The position numbers and the translations under genes are program-made. A DNA stretch of 61,970 bases from Candidatus Accumulibacter regalis (GTDB lineage Bacteria > Pseudomonadota > Gammaproteobacteria > Burkholderiales > Rhodocyclaceae), in assembly GCA_000585075.1 (NCBI GenBank), contig JEMY01000002.1, positions 1 through 61,970 of the forward strand. Direction: 5' to 3'. The notes beneath the pieces were generated by a model, which saw only the letters and a program-made list of their open reading frames with translations, was not told the origin of the DNA and ran no database searches. This document shows positions 27,712 to 34,763 of the stretch, one piece after another; position 1 is the stretch's first letter, and the number at the start of each line of letters is the position of its first letter.

Positions 27712-29127
27712 TCAGTCCAGCCGCTTCAGCGCAGGCGGCGACCAGCTGCCGTCGAGCATTTCCTCTTTCGGCCAGTAGACACGCATGGTGACGCTGAAGT
27801 CCCCGCTCGCTGCCGGCAGCCAGTTGGCTTCCTTGCCCTTGCCCGGCGACTCCTTCTGAATAAAGACGTCGAGCGAGCCGTCCCGGTTGTACCTGAGCGG
27901 CATCCAGCTGGCGACGTTGTAACGGTTGACCGGATTATCGACAAAGAACGATTGCGCGTCGTACATGGTCAGTGACCAGAAGGCGTTGGCCGGCGGCGTC
28001 TGGCCCTTGTCGAAGTGGATCACGTAACGCTGGGCGCCGTTCAGCGGCTTGCCGTCGCCGTCCGTGAACGCATTCGGATAGATCGCATCGGCGGGGATGT
28101 TGGCGCCCAGGCCGATCAGGGCGACCACCGCGCGCAGATCGTAATCGGTGCCGAAGTCACCGACTTCCCTGGGCGGGATATACCAGCCGTTGACCGGCTT
28201 GCCGGCGTGCTTTGCCGCGGCGTGAAGTCTCTCCAGGGCGATGGCCAGCGATCCCTCCAAGCCCCTGGCGACGGCCGGGTCAAGCTTGCTGGCGGTGAAC
28301 TTTTCTCCCGGGATCAGACCGATCCTGGCCAGGCGATCGAGCAGCGGCGCGTCTGCTGCCGGTGGCGGATTGGCCGCCATCAACTGTGCCAGCCTGTTGA
28401 AGAAAGTCGTGGTGTCCATCTGTGCGAGCTGATCGACCGGTGCCAGCTTGCTCTCGATGGACGTGTCGACGACCCCGGTCGGTGGCGTGTAGCGTTTGCC
28501 GAATGCGCTGAGCGGGGTGATCCTGTACTGCTTCTGGATGCGGTGCACCGCCGCGTAATCCCTTGCGCCGTTGGTCTGGGTGCGACCGGCGATCCATACC
28601 GTATTGGTCGGCGCCTTGATTTCCTCGACACCCTCGGGCAGCGTCCCGCTCCAATCGGGGCCGGTGATGACGAAATTGCCGGCCTGCGTGCCGCTGGTCC
28701 GTTTTCCCGGCGAGGCGAAGACGTTGGTCCAGGCGTCGAGCATGGGCATCAGGTAGTAACGCTCGCCGGTATCCGGCACCGACAGGACCATCGGTTCCTT
28801 CGCCAGGTCGAGCCAGGCGAACGAATAGAGCGTGTCGACGTTCATGCGCACGATACTGTGATCGGACGCTGGCGGGTAGCTGCTCATGCTGCCGAACTGG
28901 TTGATCGGCGCGTGCGCATTCGCCTGTGGGCTGGGCACGTTGGTCGACAGCTGTCGGGTAAGGTCCATGAGCACCAGCGGTAAGCCGTAGATGGCGGCTT
29001 CGACGCCGATCCTCTGTGCTTCCAGCGTGCTGCGCTGACTCAGTTCCTGCGCCCGGCCCGGCGTACTGACGAACATCGTCAGCAGCGCAAGAGCCAGAAC
29101 GGCGCGCTGCAAGAGGCTTCGTTCCAT
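27712..29127 (-). CDS. DUF1254/DUF1214-domain secreted protein
   Basis: Exported protein of 471 residues with a signal peptide (about 1-27, ending GRAQ). The N-terminal DUF1254 domain (about 35-180, with GLPLVLMDLTRQ, MNVDTLYSFAWLDL and GRTQTNG) and C-terminal DUF1214 domain (about 340-455, with ANAFWSLTMYDAQSFFVDNPVNRYN) are the standard pair of this family. The biochemical role is unknown. Of two in-frame ATGs, 29127 lies six bases from AAGGAG, while 29133 touches it, so 29127 is preferred. Confidence 0.9.
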   Translation of the reverse strand: MERSLLQRAVLALALLTMFVSTPGRAQELSQRSTLEAQRIGVEAAIYGLPLVLMDLTRQLSTNVPSPQANAHAPINQFGSMSSYPPASDHSIVRMNVDTLYSFAWLDLAKEPMVLSVPDTGERYYLMPMLDAWTNVFASPGKRTSGTQAGNFVITGPDWSGTLPEGVEEIKAPTNTVWIAGRTQTNGARDYAAVHRIQKQYRITPLSAFGKRYTPPTGVVDTSIESKLAPVDQLAQMDTTTFFNRLAQLMAANPPPAADAPLLDRLARIGLIPGEKFTASKLDPAVARGLEGSLAIALERLHAAAKHAGKPVNGWYIPPREVGDFGTDYDLRAVVALIGLGANIPADAIYPNAFTDGDGKPLNGAQRYVIHFDKGQTPPANAFWSLTMYDAQSFFVDNPVNRYNVASWMPLRYNRDGSLDVFIQKESPGKGKEANWLPAASGDFSVTMRVYWPKEEMLDGSWSPPALKRLD

Positions 29128-29190
29128 GACCATCTCCTTGTCGCTTCAATTGTTCGATTGATGGCAGTTGCCCGCTTCGGTGAACCGTCC

Positions 29191-30621
29191 TCAGAGCAGC
29201 GGGCTGAGCACCTGTACCGCGTTCTCGGTCAGGCAGCGCCATTTTGGCCGGGCGCGCCAGCGCTCGAGTTGCAGCGGCTGTGATTTGCTTTCGTAACGCC
29301 GTTGCATGTCTCGCGTGGCGATCGAAAACTCCCGGTCGTAGGTGATCATCGACACTTCGAAGTTCAGTTCGAAACTGCGCAGGTCGAGATTGACCGTCCC
29401 GAAGATGGTGAACTCTTCATCAACGACCATGCTCTTGGTGTGCAGCAGGCCGGCGCCGAAACGCTGGATGGTGATGCCGACGGCGAGCAGATCCTCGACG
29501 TAGGCGTTGCTTGCGTAGCGGACCAGCAGCGAGTCGATCTTTTCCGGGACGATGAGGATCACGCGCACGCCGCGGATGGCGGCCGAGCGCAGCGCAACGA
29601 GGAGCGTTTCGCTGGGCACGAAATACGGCGTGGTGAGAACGATTTCGCGTTTGGCGGCGTAGATCGCAGCCAGCAGCAGTTGCTCGATGTGCCGGGTGGA
29701 CGACTGCGGCCCGGAGGGAAAGATCTGCACCTGACTGTTGCCGGCCGGTGCCATATCCGGTGGCGGCGGTGGTGCGAAGTCGCTTCCCGTCTGCAGCGCA
29801 GTCAGCGACAGGGAAACAGCTTCGAGAACCCATGCCGCCGGTCCTTCGATGCGCACCATGGCGTCGACCCATTCGCCGACGCCGGCATCCTGCTTGAAAA
29901 AACGGGGGTCGGCGATGTTCATGCTGCCGGTGTAGGCGATGCGGCGGTCGATGACCGCGATCTTGCGGTGGTCGCGCAGGTCAAGGCGGACGAGCAGCGC
30001 GCGCAGAGGGTTGACCGGCAGAATCTCGACGATAGTCACTCCCGCCTCGCGCAGTCGGTCGATCGCCTCGCTCTTGAAGAAAGGCCGGCTGCCGAGCGAA
30101 TCCATCAGCGTCGAGCAGGGGATGCCGCGCTGCGCTGCACGAATCAGCGCGGCGACCAGATCGTCGACAAAGCCACCGGGGTTCCAGATGTAGAACTCGA
30201 GGTGCACCGAGCTGCCGGCGGCGTCGATGTCGGCGATCAGGGTGCGCATGCTGACGCTGCTGTCGGCCAGCAGCTGCAGGCTATGGCCACCCATCAGCGG
30301 CAGGCCGACCGAGCCGGTGGCCAGTCGGCTGACGCTCTCCGCTCCGGTGTTCAGCTCACCGGGATCAGCCAGAGCCGAAACCGGGATGTCCTGCGCCCAG
30401 CGCAAAATCTGCGGCTGCAGGGCGATTGCCCGCTCCATCCAGGTCCTGCCGAGACGGCGCTCGCCGATCAGCAGGTACATCAGGACGCCAACCGCCGGCA
30501 GAAGGATGACCAGCAGCAGCCACGCCAGCGCCGTGCCGTGTGCCGTCCGACGCGAAAAGATGCGTAGCGAAACCGCCAGCAGGACGACGATATGCAGGAC
30601 AGTCAGATAGTTGAAGACCAT
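29191..30621 (-). CDS. Cardiolipin synthase (PLD family)
   Basis: Inner-membrane phospholipase-D-type transferase that makes cardiolipin. The 476 residues contain two N-terminal membrane helices (about 3-20 and 30-52) and two HKD motifs: HRKIAVIDRRIAYTGS in the middle and HTKSMVVDEEFTIFGT near the C-terminus. Length and build match the Cls/ClsA group. The gene is alone on its strand between the DUF1254 gene (63 bases beyond its end) and the divergent marC gene. Confidence 0.93.
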   Translation of the reverse strand: MVFNYLTVLHIVVLLAVSLRIFSRRTAHGTALAWLLLVILLPAVGVLMYLLIGERRLGRTWMERAIALQPQILRWAQDIPVSALADPGELNTGAESVSRLATGSVGLPLMGGHSLQLLADSSVSMRTLIADIDAAGSSVHLEFYIWNPGGFVDDLVAALIRAAQRGIPCSTLMDSLGSRPFFKSEAIDRLREAGVTIVEILPVNPLRALLVRLDLRDHRKIAVIDRRIAYTGSMNIADPRFFKQDAGVGEWVDAMVRIEGPAAWVLEAVSLSLTALQTGSDFAPPPPPDMAPAGNSQVQIFPSGPQSSTRHIEQLLLAAIYAAKREIVLTTPYFVPSETLLVALRSAAIRGVRVILIVPEKIDSLLVRYASNAYVEDLLAVGITIQRFGAGLLHTKSMVVDEEFTIFGTVNLDLRSFELNFEVSMITYDREFSIATRDMQRRYESKSQPLQLERWRARPKWRCLTENAVQVLSPLL

Positions 30622-30904
30622 GCGTCGGAGTATGCGGCGAGCGTAGCAAACCGGTCAAGGAAGATCGCCGCGGCCGTGACTCCCGGCTGGCGGATCCGTT
30701 CAGGCAGACAAGGCCGCCCGCGCTGGACCCTGTGCGGGGACGCACTGGGGTCCACCATACAGCGCGTAGAAAGTTCGTCAGGCGAGTGCCGAGCACCGCG
30801 TCATTCATGATAGTCTGCCGGCGTTTCGCCTTGCTGCGGCGGAGGTGCTGGCCGCTGCCGCGAGAGCGGCGCGAAGTTGCTTTTCTCAGAGGAATGCTCT
30901 AGGC

Positions 30905-31567
30905 ATGGAGCCAACGCTTACCCTGTTCATCAGTCTGTTCACCACCCTGGTGGCGATCATCAATCCGCTCGAGGCGATCCCGGTCTATCTCGGCCTGATG
31001 GGCAACAAGGAAACGAACGAACAGCGCCAGGTGGCGCGACGCGCGTGTCTCTATGCCTTGTTGCTGTGTTTCTTCTTTCTGATCTTCGGCACGCTGCTGT
31101 TGCGCATTTTCGAGGTGCCGCTGAGCATGGTGCGGGTAGTGGGCGGCGTGATCCTCACTCGCGTCGGTTTCGAGCTGTTTGCGCCGCCACCGTCCGGCGG
31201 CATGCTTCCGCATGCGGATGCGTCCAACACCGACGTGGCGTTCGTCCCGCTGGCGATGCCGATCATGTTCGGGCCCGGGGCGATCGCCACGCTGATCAGC
31301 ATGGCCTCGACGATCAAGCAGTCGTCGGCCGAGTTGATGCACTTTGCCGCCGCCAGCGCGGCCATCGTTGCCTGTATGGCCACCGTCTATCTGTCGCTGG
31401 CCTACGCCAAGCCGATCCTGCGCAAGATCGGCAAGCAGGGCATCGATGCAGCGACCCGGATCGTCGGGTTTTTCGTCGCGGCAATGGGCATGGGCCTGAT
31501 TTTCCAGGGGGCCGTTGAATTTCTCGAGCCTTATCGGCAGGTGGCAACTGCCGCTGCAGGGGGGTAG
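30905..31567 (+). CDS. MarC-family integral membrane protein
   Basis: UPF0056/MarC-family inner-membrane protein (220 residues) with about six hydrophobic helices. The NPLEAIPVYLGL motif near the N-terminus and the FGPGAIATLIS motif at about residue 120 are diagnostic. Transport activity is unproven for the family. The start at 30905 matches the family N-terminus (MEPTLTLFISLFTTLVAIINP), with AGAGGA some distance upstream. The mscS-type gene follows within a few bases, so the two may be cotranscribed. Confidence 0.9.
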   Translation: MEPTLTLFISLFTTLVAIINPLEAIPVYLGLMGNKETNEQRQVARRACLYALLLCFFFLIFGTLLLRIFEVPLSMVRVVGGVILTRVGFELFAPPPSGGMLPHADASNTDVAFVPLAMPIMFGPGAIATLISMASTIKQSSAELMHFAAASAAIVACMATVYLSLAYAKPILRKIGKQGIDAATRIVGFFVAAMGMGLIFQGAVEFLEPYRQVATAAAGG

Positions 31568-31574
31568 AGGGACG

Positions 31575-33245
31575 GTGGGCTGCAGCTTGCTTCACTTTCT
31601 CTCGGGGTCGCTGTTCGTGCTCCTGACGACCGCCGGTGGCGCTTCGCTCGCCTCTGCGCCGGGCCTGGAGAATCTGCTCGCCGACGTCCACCCCGACGCT
31701 GAAATCGCCACCGCACCGGTCGAGCTCGATGGGCGCGTCCTGTTCCGCGTGCGCGGTGTGACCAGCTTTCCGGCCGAGGCACGTGCCGCAGCGATCAGTG
31801 CGCGCATCGAGCGCCTGGCAAGTGATCCGAAGGTGGACGCCGACTCGGTGCAGGTGGTCGACTCGACGAATCACAGCGCGATCAGCGTCGCGGAAAGAAC
31901 GGTGATGACGCTGTTCGACGCCGACGCGCGTATCGAGCAGGTCGAGCGCGAGGAACTGGCCGCTGCCAGCGGCGAGCGCATCCGCAGGGCCATCGACGAC
32001 TATCGCCGCGAGCGCACTCCCGAGGCGTTGCGCGAACACGCCGTCGCGGCAGCGCTGGCGCTGGCCGCACTGGCAGTGGTTGTCGCGGCTCTGATCTGGC
32101 TGACGCGTCGGCTGCACGCATTGCTGGCGAAGCGCCTCCGCTTCCGCATTGGCACCGTGGAAATCAAGTCCTTCGAGATCGTTCGTGCCGAGCGCATCTG
32201 GGCTGCGCTGCGCGCCGCGGTGTCGGCGCTCGGTTTTCTTTCGATCGCGGTCGCCGTCTTTGCCAGTCTCGATTTCGTGCTCGGCGGCTTTCCGTGGACG
32301 CGCGCCTTTGCCAGAGATCTGGCCGCGGTTGTGATCAGCCCCTTGAAAACCATGGGCCAGGCTTTTGTCGACTATCTGCCGGACCTGGTTTTCTTGGTTA
32401 TTCTGGCGCTGGTCGTGCGCTTTTTCCTGCGCCTGATCCGGCTCTTCTTCGACGCCGTCGCGCGCGGTTCGGTGACCCTGGAGGATTTCGAGACGGAATG
32501 GGCCTGGCCAACCTACAAGATCGTTCGCTTCGCAGTCCTGACCTTCGCCGTAATCGTCGCTTATCCGTATATCCCGGGATCGGATTCGGAAGCATTCAAG
32601 GGGATTTCGCTGCTGGTCGGGCTGGTCGTTTCGATCGGCTCGTCGTCGGCGATCGCCAACCTCGTCGCCGGTTTGATGATCACCTACCGGCGTTCTTTCA
32701 AGCTCGGTGATCGGGTGATGATTGGCGACGTGACCGGCGATGTGATCGATATCCACGCCCAGGTCACGCATCTGCGCACCTTGAAGAACGAGGAGGTAAC
32801 CATTGCCAACTCGCAGATCCTCAATGGACACGTGGTGAACTACAGCTCCCTGGCCGAGGAGTCCGGACTGATCGTGCATAGCACGGTCGGCATCGGCTAC
32901 GAGACGCCCTGGCGTCAGGTCGAGGCGCTGTTGCTGATGGCTGTGGCGCGCACCCCGGGCTTGCTCGCCGAACCGCCGCCTTTCGTGCTCTATGGCGAAC
33001 TGGGCGATTTCTGCGTCAGCTACGAAATCAATGCCCATTGCCGCGACGCGCACGCCGTACCGCGCCTGCATGCGCAGCTGCAACGCAACATCCTCGACGT
33101 CTTCAACGAGTACGGCGTGCAGATCATGACGCCAAACTACGAGACCGATACCGATCGGCCCAAGCTGGTCGAGCGGGCCAACTGGTATGCAGCGCCCGCC
33201 GGACCGGCGCCGGCTCCGCTGGAAAGCGAGTCGGCCCGCCGCTAA
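31575..33245 (+). CDS. Mechanosensitive ion channel (MscS family) with a periplasmic N-terminal domain
   Basis: Inner-membrane channel of about 556 residues. A signal peptide comes first, then a periplasmic domain (to about residue 160), several membrane helices (about 165-195, 220-250, 285-320, 335-360), and the conserved MscS pore/beta domain (VGLVVSIGSSSAIANLVAGLMITYRR, then FKLGDRVMIGDVTGDV). The ATG at 31515 would overlap marC by 53 bases and place a hydrophilic stretch before the signal peptide. GTG at 31575 has AGAGGG just upstream and gives a normal signal peptide, so I prefer it. It is larger than E. coli MscS and resembles the YbiO/YnaI-like group with extra helices. Confidence 0.88.
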   Translation: MGCSLLHFLSGSLFVLLTTAGGASLASAPGLENLLADVHPDAEIATAPVELDGRVLFRVRGVTSFPAEARAAAISARIERLASDPKVDADSVQVVDSTNHSAISVAERTVMTLFDADARIEQVEREELAAASGERIRRAIDDYRRERTPEALREHAVAAALALAALAVVVAALIWLTRRLHALLAKRLRFRIGTVEIKSFEIVRAERIWAALRAAVSALGFLSIAVAVFASLDFVLGGFPWTRAFARDLAAVVISPLKTMGQAFVDYLPDLVFLVILALVVRFFLRLIRLFFDAVARGSVTLEDFETEWAWPTYKIVRFAVLTFAVIVAYPYIPGSDSEAFKGISLLVGLVVSIGSSSAIANLVAGLMITYRRSFKLGDRVMIGDVTGDVIDIHAQVTHLRTLKNEEVTIANSQILNGHVVNYSSLAEESGLIVHSTVGIGYETPWRQVEALLLMAVARTPGLLAEPPPFVLYGELGDFCVSYEINAHCRDAHAVPRLHAQLQRNILDVFNEYGVQIMTPNYETDTDRPKLVERANWYAAPAGPAPAPLESESARR

Positions 33246-33273
33246 GCGGGCGATCAACAATGGGAGACCCACG

Positions 33274-33600
33274 ATGAGAATCGCTGATTGCTATCGTACG
33301 GGCATGGCGCTGCCGGCCCTGCTCGTTTGCCTGCTCACGGCGGGCGGTGCGGTCGCACAGGCAGGAAGCACGGTTCCAGACCCGGCGCTGTCTGTGGACG
33401 CGGTTGCGCCTGACGCGGCGCTGTCGCCCGAACAGATGACCCCGCCGCCAGTCCGCGCGCCGGATACCGTGCAGCCCGACGCAGCGTTGGCGCCGGAGCG
33501 GGATCAGGGGCCGGCCGTGCTTGCGCCCGAGGCGGTGGCGCCCGACGCAGCGCTTTCGCCCGAAGAGATCACGGCGCCCGCGGTGCAGTCGCCGGACTGA
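33274..33600 (+). CDS. Small secreted Pro/Ala-rich repeat protein
   Basis: A 108-residue protein with a signal peptide (about 1-29, ending GGAVAQA). The mature part is a low-complexity chain of three 13-residue repeats of the type VAPDAALSPEQMT, VQPDAALAPERDQ and VAPDAALSPEEIT, probably disordered and acidic. The start at 33274 follows GGGAGA. It lies 28 bases after the MscS gene, so it may be cotranscribed. I know no family for it. Confidence 0.62.
   Translation: MRIADCYRTGMALPALLVCLLTAGGAVAQAGSTVPDPALSVDAVAPDAALSPEQMTPPPVRAPDTVQPDAALAPERDQGPAVLAPEAVAPDAALSPEEITAPAVQSPD
33403..33573 (+). repeat. Coding repeats (PDAAL units)
   Basis: Three 39-base units at 33403, 33469 and 33535 encode the V-x-P-D-A-A-L-x-P-E repeats of the small secreted protein. 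The copies differ at several synonymous positions, so the array is not a recent duplication. Confidence 0.65.
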
Positions 33601-33672
33601 CACAAACAGGGCGGCAACCTGACGTACAATGCGGCGTGCCTTGCACGTCAAAATAACCCCAAGGAGGTCCAC

Positions 33673-34116
33673 ATGTTCAAGAAGATTTCGTCCTACGTTT
33701 CGACTCTGGTGCTGGCTCTGGCCCTTGCCGCTTGCGCCGCACCCGGAGCGCAGCCGGGTCAGATGGAAATACGCACCGGCGTCGTCGAGCAGATCATTAA
33801 TACCGAGTTGTCGAGCGATCATCACTCCGGCGTTGGCGCCGTCGTCGGTGGTCTTGCCGGTCTCGGGGTCGGCAGCCTGATTGGTGCCGGTACCGGTCGC
33901 GACGTGGCAATGGTCCTGGGAGCTGTCGGCGGTGCAGTCGCCGGGCACGAGATCCAGAAGAAATACGACCAGCCGATACCGGCGCAGCAGGTGATCGTTC
34001 GTGTCAGCAGCGGCGTCCTGGTTTCGGTGACGCAGCCGGTCAACCCGGCTATCAGCAAGGGCCAGCGCGTCTACATCGAAGGCAGCGGCGAAGACGCCCG
34101 CGTCGTTCCGCGCTGA
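33673..34116 (+). CDS. slyB: SlyB-like outer-membrane lipoprotein (glycine zipper 2TM)
   Basis: Outer-membrane lipoprotein of 147 residues with a lipobox (ALAAC near residue 20). A glycine-zipper region (about 52-95, GVGAVVGGLAGLGVGSLIGAG and VLGAVGGAVAGHEIQ) is followed by a small beta C-terminus (VIVRVSSGVLVSVTQP). This is the SlyB/Pcp pattern; such proteins help outer-membrane integrity under divalent-cation stress in enterobacteria. A strong AAGGAGGT precedes the start. A stem-loop 13 bases after the stop is the likely transcript end. Confidence 0.9.
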   Translation: MFKKISSYVSTLVLALALAACAAPGAQPGQMEIRTGVVEQIINTELSSDHHSGVGAVVGGLAGLGVGSLIGAGTGRDVAMVLGAVGGAVAGHEIQKKYDQPIPAQQVIVRVSSGVLVSVTQPVNPAISKGQRVYIEGSGEDARVVPR

Positions 34117-34129
34117 GCGAGCAGCGATC

Positions 34130-34166
34130 GTCGCTTGTCGGGTGGCAGGTCCGCCCGACAAGCGAC
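34130..34166 (+). terminator. Strong stem-loop after slyB
   Basis: A perfect 13-bp stem, GTCGCTTGTCGGG (34130-34142) with CCCGACAAGCGAC (34154-34166), and an 11-base loop. It begins 13 bases after the slyB stop. No T-run follows, so it may end transcription imperfectly or protect the mRNA 3' end. Confidence 0.55.
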
Positions 34167-34197
34167 CACTCCCGACACAAGATGGCGGACAGGTAAC

Positions 34198-34614
34198 ATG
34201 ACAAATCTCCTATCGACCACCGCTGCGAAGGGCCTGCGGCGACCGCGGCGTCAGCCTCGTTCACTTGCCAGCGCGCTGGCCAGTACCGTGCTCGCCCTGC
34301 TTTCCGTTAGCGCCTGTGCCCCCGACGCGTGGCGCTCGGACGATCCCTATGAGGCTTTTCTCACACGGGTCCAGAACAACTGCCTGTACGAGCGTATCGG
34401 GCGCATGGAAATCAACGCGGATTCACTGCAGGACCCCTATTTCCTGGACCTGAGCTCGCGTTTCTACAATGGCAGGATTCCCCAGGCCGCTTTCGTCGCC
34501 AACCTTCAAGGCGCCTACGATGCCCAGCCGGATTCGTCTGGCGTGCGCTGTCTGCTTGCTCAGATGCCGCAGCAGGGTGGCCCTGACGCACCGGGAACGA
34601 CAGCTTGGCGCTAG
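34198..34614 (+). CDS. Hypothetical lipoprotein
   Basis: A 138-residue protein with an Arg-rich N-terminus, a hydrophobic segment and a lipobox-like LSVSAC (about residue 40). The mature part is mostly helical in character (PYEAFLTRVQNNCLYERIGRMEI, ADSLQDPYFLDLSSRFYNGRI) with conserved-looking Cys residues (NNC and VRC). I recognise no family. The start at 34198 gives the shortest normal signal peptide; the frame opens 21 codons earlier inside the slyB stem-loop. Confidence 0.65.
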   Translation: MTNLLSTTAAKGLRRPRRQPRSLASALASTVLALLSVSACAPDAWRSDDPYEAFLTRVQNNCLYERIGRMEINADSLQDPYFLDLSSRFYNGRIPQAAFVANLQGAYDAQPDSSGVRCLLAQMPQQGGPDAPGTTAWR

Positions 34615-34763
34615 TCGGTGCGGACGAGCTGTTCCCTGCGTGCGCAAAATGCTGGCTTCTGCGTCTCGCGAGGCCTTGCAGGCTGTGCTGGCGGGCTGTC
34701 TCGAAGTGACACCTCGCCGTCGTGATGTAACCGACCTGCCGCGCAGCGCCCAATGACCCGAAC

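Noticed and set aside
31314-33272. 652-codon minus-strand frame opposite the MscS gene
   Set aside because: Antisense to a clear channel gene; low-complexity translation without recognisable motifs.
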